Positions 1 to 4,845 of a stretch of DNA of 7,299 bases are shown here, in pieces. The notes beneath the pieces are model-generated. The model saw nothing but the letters and a program-made list of their open reading frames with translations, had not been told where the DNA came from and did no database searches. Origin of the DNA: JAAYAY01 sp964429355 (GTDB lineage Bacteria; Planctomycetota; Planctomycetia; Pirellulales; Thermoguttaceae). Each line of letters begins with the position of its first letter. Position 1 is the first letter of the stretch. The position numbers and the translations under genes are program-made. The DNA lies in NCBI GenBank assembly GCA_964429355.1, contig CAYSCH010000445.1, positions 1 to 7,299 of the forward strand, written 5' to 3'.

Positions 1-40
1 CCCCGGTCCGCTCCGCTCAGCCTCAAGGCCTTCACGGCAT

Positions 41-68
41 AAAAAAAGCCCTTGGCTTGCAAGGGCTT
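41..68 (-). terminator. Rho-independent terminator of the tRNA-Phe gene
   Basis: A perfect 9-bp stem pairs 46-54 with 60-68 around a 5-base loop (55-59). Read on the minus strand, the stem is followed by a run of seven T (complement of 47-41). It lies 8 bases beyond the 3' end of the tRNA-Phe fragment, where a tRNA terminator is expected. It therefore belongs to the chromosomal side of the junction. Confidence 0.85.
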
Positions 69-76
69 ATGTCGAG

Positions 77-118
77 TGGACAGGGCCGGGATTGAACCGG
101 CGACACCTGGATTTTCAG
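77..118 (-). tRNA. tRNA-Phe 3' half (partial; anticodon loop to discriminator)
   Basis: Read on the minus strand, the fragment starts in the anticodon loop (CTGAAAA, anticodon GAA at 116-114). It continues with the 3' anticodon stem TCCAG (111-107), a 5-base variable loop GTGTC, a T arm with GCCGG/CCGGC stem and TTCAATC loop, the acceptor 3' strand CCTGTCC (84-78) and discriminator A (77). No CCA is encoded. These parts match bacterial tRNA-Phe closely. Immediately 5' (positions 119 and above) the anticodon stem partner is absent, and neither a D arm nor a matching 5' acceptor strand of the right spacing follows. The gene is therefore half a tRNA and cannot be functional alone. The intact copy is expected at the other end of the inserted element. 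Confidence 0.85.
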
Positions 119-119
119 G
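77..119. other. Attachment-site remnant (attR-like) of an element integrated in tRNA-Phe
   Basis: tRNA homology runs from the 3' end of the gene up to the anticodon loop and stops at 118/119. Tyrosine recombinases are known to cross over in anticodon or T loops and to leave a 3' tRNA fragment at the distal end of the integrated element. The orientation puts the chromosome to the left (with the tRNA terminator) and the mobile element to the right. No integrase gene is present in the window. It would be expected near the intact tRNA at the far end, so the assignment depends on geometry alone. Confidence 0.7.
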
Positions 120-188
120 GGTAATATATCCATGTGTCCACGCCGTGTCTTTTTACCTGAAAGTCTGAATACTCAACACGTTAGCAGA

Positions 189-271
189 GTATTGCACGTA
201 TTGCAAGTGGCGAGCGTACTGCAAGTTTCAGGTGTAGTTTCAGGGGCAAAAGTGTAGGCCAAGTGTAGGCC
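189..271. repeat. Cluster of three short tandem direct-repeat families next to the att site
   Basis: GTA(T/C)TGCA occurs at 189-196, 198-205 and 216-223, so the copies start 9 and 18 bases apart on a 9-bp period. AGTTTCAGGTG/AGTTTCAGGGG follows as a 12-bp tandem pair (224-235 and 236-246). AAGTGTAGGCC is then duplicated perfectly (250-260 and 261-271). The heptamer CCTGAAA, present at the tRNA crossover (119-113, minus), recurs on the minus strand in both 12-bp copies (232-226 and 244-238) and on the plus strand at 156-162. Helically phased short repeats beside an att core are typical of integrase arm-type or excisionase sites. Replication iterons are the main alternative. Confidence 0.6.
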
Positions 272-608
272 ACGAGTGACACCTGCTCGCGTGAATCAGG
301 CGCACAAAAAACCCGACAAGCCGAGGCCATGGCGACAAAATGGAACTCGGGCAGAGCACCGGAAAACGATCCACCATGGTAGGTGGGTGTCTTGGAGTCC
401 CAGCGGATGAACGTGTGGACTGGCGGGACGATTCGTATTGCGATTCGGGGTCCATGTCAGGTTGATGGCTGGGGGAGGTGCGAACGCGGAGGGAAGGAGG
501 GCAGCAGAATTGGTCTCTCGCGCGCGGGCGCGCGTGAGTGGGAGATGGTCGCACCGGCGCTATTCCTAGTGCCGAAGCCGTTGCCGCTGCCAGGGAGGCA
601 GGGGAAAG
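272..608. other. No supportable gene; one CG-rich palindrome
   Basis: Both strands carry open frames here, but none has a recognisable protein motif together with a plausible ribosome binding site. The longest is a minus-strand frame of 149 codons whose translation is rich in P, S and R and looks like antisense noise. Tiny plus-strand frames at 329-382 (17 aa) and 374-466 (30 aa) cannot be supported. The only clear structure is an alternating-CG palindrome at 517-538. The stretch probably holds recombination and regulatory sites between the att end and the first gene. Confidence 0.4.
517..538. repeat. 22-bp alternating CG palindrome
   Basis: Half-site CTCGCGCGCG (517-526) faces CGCGCGTGAG (529-538) across GG. 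All ten positions pair, one of them as a G-T wobble. It could extrude as a cruciform or bind a dimeric regulator. It lies about 75 bases upstream of the GTG start at 612. No function can be assigned from sequence alone. Confidence 0.45.
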
Positions 609-635
609 AAAGTGGGTGCTAATAGCACGCAGTTT
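609..635 (+). repeat. Degenerate hairpin related to the 951-1309 array
   Basis: AAAGTGGGTGCTA (609-621) faces TAGCACGCAGTTT (623-635). Eleven of 13 positions pair, with two G-G mismatches. The inner part (616-628) is a perfect 13-base palindrome around A622. Like members of the downstream array it is preceded by GGAAAG and bounded by AAA and TTT, but it is 27 rather than 29 bases long. It overlaps the GTG start at 612, so folding in the mRNA could affect initiation there. Confidence 0.4.
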
Positions 636-1235
636 ACGCACGGGAGCACACAGGCCGACTACCTCACCCGCCGTATCGCCCGCGACCATCCAGACATTCT
701 GGAGCGGATGAAAGCCGGAGAGTTCTCCAGCGTGCGTCAGGCGGCTCTGGAAGCGGGGATCGTCCAGCCCTTACCGCTGGGTGGCATCGTCCAGAATCGC
801 TCCAGATGCCTCAGGAATCGCTTCGGCCGTTCGACGGCTCCTGAGTCGTGCCGGGTGGTGATCTCGCAGCCACGGAAGCGTCCGGCGGTCGGATTGTGCA
901 GTCGGGGGTATACTTTCCGCTGTCCGATCCGATCACCCATTCCGATAAAGAAAGCTAGTGCATCGGATGCACCAGCTTTTGCAGAGCACACAATTGCCGC
1001 TTACAAAGGGTGGCAAGCAGCTTTCTACCCTTTTCAAGGGGCACACTATCGCCGCTTACAAAGGGTGACGGGCAGAGCGTCACCCTTTTGGAGAGGAAAG
1101 AAAGCTACTGGATCTGCTCCAGTAGCTTTTGATTCGCACACGATTTCCGCCTACCGCAAGCTGGCAGCGAACCGAAAACGGCTGGAGAACGAGGACAGGG
1201 ACGAGGAGGAAAGAAATCAACTACACCGGCTGTAG
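612..1235 (+). CDS. Small HTH-like protein with intact N-terminal domain; 3' part doubtful
   Basis: The start is GTG at 612, with a G-rich stretch (601-604) about 7 bases upstream. Residues 15-53 (TQADYLTRRIARDHPDILER, then a segment containing SVRQAALEAGIV) match, from memory, a family of small hypothetical proteins in mobile elements and planctomycete/cyanobacterial genomes. In these the segment MKAGEFSSVRQAALEAGIV looks like a helix-turn-helix. After about residue 55 the usual continuation is lost. The rest is low-complexity and crosses four of the hairpin repeats (951-1129), so the 207-codon frame may be open by chance beyond about 780. A later segment, HTISAYRKLAANRKRLENED (1138-1197), again looks protein-like. 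The simplest reading is a real N-terminus followed by rearranged gene pieces. The product is probably DNA-binding; no function is claimed. Confidence 0.45.
   Translation: MGANSTQFTHGSTQADYLTRRIARDHPDILERMKAGEFSSVRQAALEAGIVQPLPLGGIVQNRSRCLRNRFGRSTAPESCRVVISQPRKRPAVGLCSRGYTFRCPIRSPIPIKKASASDAPAFAEHTIAAYKGWQAAFYPFQGAHYRRLQRVTGRASPFWRGKKATGSAPVAFDSHTISAYRKLAANRKRLENEDRDEEERNQLHRL
929..946 (+). repeat. 18-bp direct repeat, copy 1 (second copy at 1635-1652)
   Basis: CCGATCACCCATTCCGAT is identical at 929-946 and 1635-1652, and similarity extends upstream (GTCCGATC versus GTCCAATC) with a one-base gap. Both copies can be read as DHPFR followed by a stop codon (TAA at 946-948, TGA at 1652-1654), and both are followed within 2-8 bases by a hairpin. 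This looks like two copies of the same gene 3' end, the first being a remnant after rearrangement. Confidence 0.75.
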
Positions 1236-1309
1236 TTGATTTTGCACCCGCCACCATTTCCGCAGGGACGTGGAGGAAAGAAAGCTAGTAAAGAGGCTTT
1301 ACCAGCTTT
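951..1309 (+). repeat. Array of six 29-base inverted repeats (12-5-12)
   Basis: Members are at 951-979, 1005-1033, 1060-1088, 1101-1129, 1214-1242 and 1281-1309. Each has a 12-base arm starting AAA, a 5-base loop and a 12-base arm ending TTT, followed by one more T. Members 4 and 5 pair perfectly. Members 1 and 6 share one A-C mismatch at arm position 7; member 3 has one G-G at the loop; member 2 has one mismatch and one G-T. Left arms differ (for example AAAGCTACTGGA, AAATCAACTACA, AAAGGGTGGCAA), yet the right arms change to match. Members 4-6 are preceded by GAGGAAAG, and members 2-3 by GCCGCTTAC. GCACAC-type spacers follow members 1, 2 and 4. Read on the minus strand each hairpin runs into a T-rich tract, so a series of intrinsic terminators is one explanation. 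A palindromic mobile repeat or a structured RNA is the other. Confidence 0.8.
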
Positions 1310-1654
1310 TGCGGAAAGAAATCAAGTGCCGGGGAAATCCTTCGGCGAGTTGACGAAGCCAAGCAGTGGGCCATCGGAGACTGGCTGGCCGACGGAAAGC
1401 AGCACTACGGGGATGGGCTGTACAAGCGGGCGTCGGAAATTACGGGAATGACGGAGCAAGTGCTTCGGACATTCTCGTCTATGTCAGACCGTTTTGAATT
1501 GTTGTCTCGAAACAACAGTCTGTCATTTGCCCACCACAAGGAAGTGGCATCAATCAAACTCATCGCCACCGCCGAAGACGGCAAACTGTACCTCTCAGAC
1601 GAAGCCGATATGGAACTGATCGGGAAGTCCAATCCCGATCACCCATTCCGATGA
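1292..1654 (+). pseudogene. 3' part of a regulator-like gene (WAIGDWL family), 5' end missing
   Basis: The frame is open from 1292 to the TGA at 1652-1654, but its only ATG is at 1448, inside the conserved part. Translation upstream of that ATG is clearly protein-like: GEILRRVDEAKQWAIGDWLA and then HYGDGLYKRASEITG. After it come TEQVLRTFSSMSDRFEL and LSFAHHKEVASI. From memory this pattern (IGDWL...YG...A...TG...L.....V..RFE...R...LSF.HH.EVA) is common in small regulator-like or ParB-like hypothetical proteins of mobile elements. The conserved part therefore begins well upstream of 1448 but has no start codon: two stops (1286-1291) fall inside hairpin 6. Either the 5' end was lost on insertion of the hairpin repeats or the gene is a broken copy. 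A shortened protein from 1448 (68 aa) would lack half of the domain. Confidence 0.6.
1635..1652 (+). repeat. 18-bp direct repeat, copy 2
   Basis: Identical to 929-946. It forms the last codons (DHPFR, stop) of the truncated regulator-like gene ending at 1654. The copies are 706 bases apart and bracket the hairpin array. Confidence 0.75.
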
Positions 1655-1661
1655 AGTACGT

Positions 1662-1681
1662 GTTAGCCCAAGTTGGCTAAC
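1662..1681 (+). repeat. Hairpin after the truncated regulator-like gene
   Basis: GTTAGCC (1662-1668) and GGCTAAC (1675-1681) form a perfect 7-bp stem with a 6-base loop, 7 bases after the TGA at 1652-1654. No T-run follows on the plus strand, so it would be a weak terminator at best. Otherwise it may stabilise the transcript end. Confidence 0.4.
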
Positions 1682-1695
1682 AGCATTGACGGAGG

Positions 1696-1717
1696 ATTCT
1701 CACGCCGGCGTGAGAAT
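1696..1717. repeat. Perfect 22-bp palindrome
   Basis: Half-site ATTCTCACGCC (1696-1706) is followed directly by its reverse complement (1707-1717), with no spacer. It lies in the convergent gap between the plus-strand gene fragment ending at 1654 and the minus-strand candidate ending at 1793. A loopless perfect palindrome of this length suits binding by a dimeric protein, or a cruciform, better than a terminator. Confidence 0.6.
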
Positions 1718-1792
1718 TCGAAGTGCTTCCTCCGAATCAGCAGGCGCGGCGGCTACCGCTGGGATGGTCGCGGTGTGTGTGCCGCCGGCCCG

Positions 1793-2026
1793 CTAGTATC
1801 GTTCGCTTTCGCGGATCTCGACCAGCGCCGACGAGAACACGGGCACCGTCCAGGGGCTTCGGATCGAACCGACCATTGGCCTCGGGGCGGCTTTCCTGAT
1901 CGCCGCCGCCATCGCCGCAATCTGCTGGAGGCTGGGATCTCGGACCGCCAGCACACAACCATGTGCACCTCGCAAACGTGGTCCGCGATGCGGTTCCGAG
2001 AAGGATGGATCGCTGCGATAATCCAT
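1793..2026 (-). CDS. Small protein of unknown function (77 aa)
   Basis: This frame runs from ATG at 2026 to TAG at 1793. GAGG (2036-2033) lies 6 bases upstream of the ATG, a good ribosome binding site. The middle, RDPSLQQIAAMAAAIRKAAP (about residues 29-48), reads as an amphipathic helix and resembles, from memory, small planctomycete proteins with an EEIAAxAAxIRxxW-like segment. The tail SIRSPWTVPVFSSALVEIRE is also protein-like. The gene lies about 20 bases beyond the capsid-gene terminator on the same strand, so it would need read-through or its own promoter. Two other frames overlap this region, including 182 codons on the plus strand, but they lack a comparable start. Function unknown. 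Confidence 0.4.
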   Translation of the reverse strand: MDYRSDPSFSEPHRGPRLRGAHGCVLAVRDPSLQQIAAMAAAIRKAAPRPMVGSIRSPWTVPVFSSALVEIRESERY

Positions 2027-2047
2027 GAGACGCCTCGGGGTGAAATG

Positions 2048-2082
2048 AAAAGAGCCGGCCGGGTCGTGGTCCCAGCCGGCTC
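2048..2082 (-). terminator. Intrinsic terminator of the capsid operon
   Basis: GAGCCGGC (2052-2059) pairs perfectly with GCCGGCTC (2075-2082). The inner sequence can add a further GGG/CCC pairing. On the minus strand the stem is followed by TTTT (complement of 2051-2048) and then a T-rich stretch. It lies 65 bases past the stop codon of the protease-capsid gene and would end the whole minus-strand operon. Confidence 0.8.
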
Positions 2083-2147
2083 AGTTGCGGCGTGCGTTTC
2101 CAGTCACGTCGCGAGGAGTTTGCCGTTTATCGCCGGCTGCGAATATC

Positions 2148-4073
2148 TCAGCCGGCTCCGGTCGAGAAGACCGCACCGTTGCTGTCGATCTGGCAGACGC
2201 CGAAATCGTGGTAGCCTCTGAACTGCATCCCCAACGTGTGGAAGTCGGATTCCGAATTCTCGATGGTCGGCTGTTCGATCCCGTTCAGGAAGGCGATACC
2301 AAACGCCGGGGTGATTGCCGGATCGGAGAAGAGATACCACGCCGTGGTGCTGTAGTTTGTGTAGTTCTCGTTGCTCAAATGCGGCACAACCGCCGGCTGG
2401 TACTTTCCGGCAAACACGTTGCTGTCCGGTCGGCTGGTGTCCGTGTCGCCGGTGATCGCGATGTTCTTGCTGGCATAGAGCCCGTCGGCCGTCGTCTCCA
2501 GTTCGGGAGGAACAACCAGCGTCTTCGGCACAACCGAGATCGGCTTGCCCTCGGCATCCTTCAGCTTGCGGAGAAGAGTAACCGCTGCCGTCAGGCCGGG
2601 TTCGCCCAGAGCGGTGGTGAGGTAGTTGCCGTTTGCTTCCGCGAAGAAACTGCCGGTGTTCGCCAAGGCCAACGTCCAGAAGATGTCTTCCAACTTCGCG
2701 GCGGCACCGAGGCCGATGATTCTGGGGATCTCGTTCAAGGCACCGAGATCATCGTTGATCTGGTCCTGCCTGGTGATCGAAAACATTCTGGCATAGGTCG
2801 CGATCTTGAACGTATGGCTCGCCTCGGCCAAATTCCCGTGCTGGATCTCCCCACCGTTGCCCACCTCGGCCATCATGGTCGTGCCGGCGGTCAACCTGTA
2901 CCCGGTGTGCGTCTTGAAGTCGTTGGCCGAAAGTTTCTTCGCAACCAGCTTGGCGACCGACGGAAACGCCTGGTACTGGTCCATGAGGATCTTGTTGGCG
3001 GTGTTGCTGAGAATGCCGGAGATGGCATTCGTGCTCCAGCCGGCTCGAAGGACTTCCACGCCGGACCCGTGGGGCTCGATGTGGTGAGCTCTCAGGGAGT
3101 GCTCGGCCAAGTCCATGAAATGCCGCACATGCAAGTCGTGAGCCGCCTGGAGGGTGTTGGCATCGTAGGTCCTGCCAGCCACGTCATGGGCGCCGAGGTG
3201 CTGCATGAGCGCACATTCCAGCACGTTGCCGGTCACGTCCGCCCGACGGGTCCCGAAGGACGTACGCGGGGGAGTGACACGGGAGGCACGCAAGACCGCC
3301 AATTCGGTCTGGTCCCGGCTCCACCCCTCATCAATCGCTCGCGCCTCGATGTCGGCATGGTCCCGGCAGACGGAGCGAATCGCAGCCAGGCGGGAGGCTT
3401 CGGCGCGCAAGTCAGCCGCCGCGGTCGTCGTCGCAGTTCCACCGCCGCCGAATTCGGAATCGTAAGCCGCCTTGAGAGTCGCCTTTTGCGTGTCGCTGAG
3501 AGTGGACGCGTCCCAGCCCTGCGCCTGTAACCATTGCTCGAAGTTCATTGGAAAAGCCTTTCTGCCGGCCCGTGCGGCCGCAATCGATACTGAAGTTTCC
3601 GCGTCCGCACCGAGGGCGCAGATCGTGATTTCCTTGAGAGTCGCTTTGAGAATCAGGGTGAACGGCTGGGCTTCCTTGATCGTCCGGCCATTGACGGAGA
3701 CGGTCTCGCCGGCTTTGACGTACCGGCTATCCTCCACCTCGAGCCCGACGGAGCTCTGCCACGCAAGACCGTCCTTCGCCAGCGTCGCCAACTGTTTGGC
3801 CCCTGGAACGTCGCTCAAAGTGCCGCTGGCGAGCACTTGGCCCCGGACGATACTTGGGACAGCGTTGCCCACCACGCCCTGTAGGCTCGCGTCGTGGTCG
3901 CTCAGGATGGGGACTTGCGAAGGGACCGACAAGCCGGCCAGGTCAACGACCACGCGTCCCCAGCCGCCTACGACCATCACGTTGCCGGTGTACGCCAGGA
4001 TCGAGACTTTCGGCGGACCGGTCTTCTTCGCGGTCAGGTTGACGCTACCGGTGAGGCAGAGAGGCTTACTCAT
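2148..4073 (-). CDS. Prohead protease - major capsid protein fusion (HK97-type protease, Mu gpT-like capsid)
   Basis: This 641-aa protein joins two head genes. Residues 1-175 resemble the HK97/S78 prohead protease: ILSDHD with the likely catalytic His60, WQSSVGLEV with the likely nucleophile Ser107/108, and LKEITICALGADAETSV matching the family's E(I/V)S...A motif near Glu148. Residues 176-275 are charged and Ala-rich with a GGGG stretch at 209-212, fitting a linker or scaffold/delta-like region. Residues 280-641 resemble the Mu major head subunit gpT; the clearest part is YARMFSITRQDQINDDLGAL (427-446) followed by EIPRIIGLGAAAKLEDIFW. The protein would assemble a procapsid and process itself. 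The start ATG overlaps the upstream gene by 8 nt and has AAGGAAG (4089-4083) 9 bases upstream. Fused protease-capsid genes are known in some phages (Gifsy/ES18 type), but neighbouring portal and terminase genes are absent here. Subdomain boundaries are estimates. Confidence 0.88.
   Translation of the reverse strand: MSKPLCLTGSVNLTAKKTGPPKVSILAYTGNVMVVGGWGRVVVDLAGLSVPSQVPILSDHDASLQGVVGNAVPSIVRGQVLASGTLSDVPGAKQLATLAKDGLAWQSSVGLEVEDSRYVKAGETVSVNGRTIKEAQPFTLILKATLKEITICALGADAETSVSIAAARAGRKAFPMNFEQWLQAQGWDASTLSDTQKATLKAAYDSEFGGGGTATTTAAADLRAEASRLAAIRSVCRDHADIEARAIDEGWSRDQTELAVLRASRVTPPRTSFGTRRADVTGNVLECALMQHLGAHDVAGRTYDANTLQAAHDLHVRHFMDLAEHSLRAHHIEPHGSGVEVLRAGWSTNAISGILSNTANKILMDQYQAFPSVAKLVAKKLSANDFKTHTGYRLTAGTTMMAEVGNGGEIQHGNLAEASHTFKIATYARMFSITRQDQINDDLGALNEIPRIIGLGAAAKLEDIFWTLALANTGSFFAEANGNYLTTALGEPGLTAAVTLLRKLKDAEGKPISVVPKTLVVPPELETTADGLYASKNIAITGDTDTSRPDSNVFAGKYQPAVVPHLSNENYTNYSTTAWYLFSDPAITPAFGIAFLNGIEQPTIENSESDFHTLGMQFRGYHDFGVCQIDSNGAVFSTGAG
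3546..3563 (-). promoter_or_regulatory. Possible internal translation start for capsid without protease
   Basis: Met176 of the fusion (ATG at 3548-3546) is preceded by AGAAAGG (3563-3557) with 8 bases between, a plausible Shine-Dalgarno arrangement. Initiation here would give a 466-aa scaffold-capsid protein lacking the protease, in the way nested starts set the protease:scaffold ratio in lambda-like phages. This is inference from position and spacing. Confidence 0.4.
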
Positions 4074-4572
4074 TGGCGAGAACTTCCTTGAGCTTGATGG
4101 CGAGAATCAGCCGGATGCCCTGTCGGATGTGCTCCTGATCCGCCTTGACGATCAGCAGCAGCAAGTCTTCGACCGTGCACTTGTCCAGATCCTCGAAGGG
4201 GTGATCCAGACCGGCGGCACGTGCCATGTGATATTGGATCTCGAAAGCGCACCACTTCGCGGCGTGCATCTTCGAATCCCACCGCCAACGTCGCCGGGTT
4301 TCCAGTGCGGTGGCGAAAGCGGCAATGTCGCTGGCACGCCACTTGAACTGGCCGTCTCGAGTCGGAAGACCGGACAGGTAGCCCTTCCGCAGAAACTCTT
4401 CCACCGTGTCGGCCGTGCACTCGTATTCCGCCTCGCTCATGAGCTTGACCACCGTAGCGGTCGAGGCCGGGTAGGCGGGGAGAATGTCGGCATTCGTCCA
4501 GAACGGGGCGACAGATTCAGCCGCCTTGGATTCACTGATTCGAAGTGAGCTGGTTCCGATGGTCGCAGGCAT
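4066..4572 (-). CDS. HTH-like protein upstream of and coupled to the capsid gene (168 aa)
   Basis: I do not recognise this protein with confidence. Residues 53-96 (TADTVEEFLRKGYLSGLPTR, then a segment with WRASDIAAFATALETRRRW) look like the MerR/excisionase-type winged helix, in which a short helix-turn-helix is followed by a W-R-x-S-D-I-x-x-F helix. The C-terminal half (97-168) is mostly helical and has a Leu-rich stretch at 137-142. ATG at 4572 has a strong AGGAGA ribosome binding site (4585-4580) 7 bases upstream. The stop overlaps the capsid start by 8 nt (ATGAGTAA), so translation of the two is probably coupled. Candidate roles are a head-operon regulator, a packaging-specificity protein (small-terminase-like HTH) or a head accessory protein. 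The sequence does not decide between them. Confidence 0.75.
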   Translation of the reverse strand: MPATIGTSSLRISESKAAESVAPFWTNADILPAYPASTATVVKLMSEAEYECTADTVEEFLRKGYLSGLPTRDGQFKWRASDIAAFATALETRRRWRWDSKMHAAKWCAFEIQYHMARAAGLDHPFEDLDKCTVEDLLLLIVKADQEHIRQGIRLILAIKLKEVLANE

Positions 4573-4579
4573 GATTTGT

Positions 4580-4585
4580 TCTCCT
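4580..4585 (-). promoter_or_regulatory. Strong ribosome binding site (AGGAGA)
   Basis: AGGAGA lies 7 bases before the ATG at 4572. It is among the clearest Shine-Dalgarno sites in the block and fixes the start of the 168-aa protein. High translation here would carry over to the coupled capsid gene. Confidence 0.7.
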
Positions 4586-4602
4586 ACTTTGATTTTCCTG
4601 GA

Positions 4603-4845
4603 TCAGTCTGATAGCGGAAGTTGCATTCCGAGTGATTTGCACAACTGCCCCACAGATATGGCGATACCCTGCATATCTGCAGGTAATTTTCCACCTGGGA
4701 TGCGTTCCGTGGTCGTGTACCGTGATCGGCACGCCTTGCATTCACGGCGTCGGACGATGTAGCCGTCCTCCACCGTGGTGCGCAGGACTCGAGATACCCG
4801 CATGCCGCACTTTCCGCAGGGGATGCCCCTGGAGTTCTTACTCAT
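4603..4845 (-). CDS. NrdR/Ogr-like zinc-ribbon protein (80 aa)
   Basis: The N-terminal half is a four-cysteine zinc ribbon: Cys10 and Cys13 (CGKC), then Cys36 and Cys39 (CKAC), with VRRRECKACRSRYTTTER between residues 31 and 48. This layout closely follows the N-terminal zinc ribbon of NrdR (CPxC...IRRRRExCxxCxxRFTTYE), but the ATP-cone that makes up the rest of NrdR (usual length about 150 aa) is missing. The protein is also comparable in size and layout to phage Ogr/Delta activators, which switch on late head genes. ATG at 4845 overlaps the upstream stop (ATGA), and AAGGAG (4859-4854) lies 8 bases before it. The position just upstream of the head genes suits a late-gene activator; that role is inferred. 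Confidence 0.8.
   Translation of the reverse strand: MSKNSRGIPCGKCGMRVSRVLRTTVEDGYIVRRRECKACRSRYTTTERIPGGKLPADMQGIAISVGQLCKSLGMQLPLSD

Noticed and set aside
77..150. Complete tRNA-Phe gene on the minus strand
   Set aside because: A GGACA-like stretch at 140-136 could mimic the 5' acceptor, but only about 16 bases separate it from the anticodon loop, leaving no room for a D arm, and the 5' anticodon stem does not pair.
240..689. 149-codon minus-strand frame
   Set aside because: Low-complexity P/S/R-rich translation, overlaps the better supported start at 612 on the other strand and runs into the repeat cluster.
951..1130. Hairpins as selected peptide repeats (GKKA...PAF)
   Set aside because: The recurring KKA and AF residues follow directly from AAAGC...GCTTT base composition, the reading phase shifts between copies, and one copy (1214-1242) contains a stop in the main frame.
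951..1309. CRISPR array
   Set aside because: The variable part is itself the palindrome and the spacing is irregular (12, 25, 26, 38 and 84 bases), so constant repeats with uniform spacers are lacking; no cas genes are present.
2085..3530. 481-codon open frame on the plus strand
   Set aside because: It lies antisense to the protease-capsid gene, has no recognisable motif, and its composition is what a high-GC coding gene gives on its opposite strand.
3472..4548. 358-codon open frame on the plus strand
   Set aside because: Antisense to the capsid N-terminus and the 168-aa gene, both of which have ribosome sites, overlaps and family motifs; no independent support.
4603..4845. True NrdR (ribonucleotide reductase repressor)
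   Set aside because: Only the zinc ribbon is present; the ATP-cone domain is missing and the 80-aa length is about half of NrdR.
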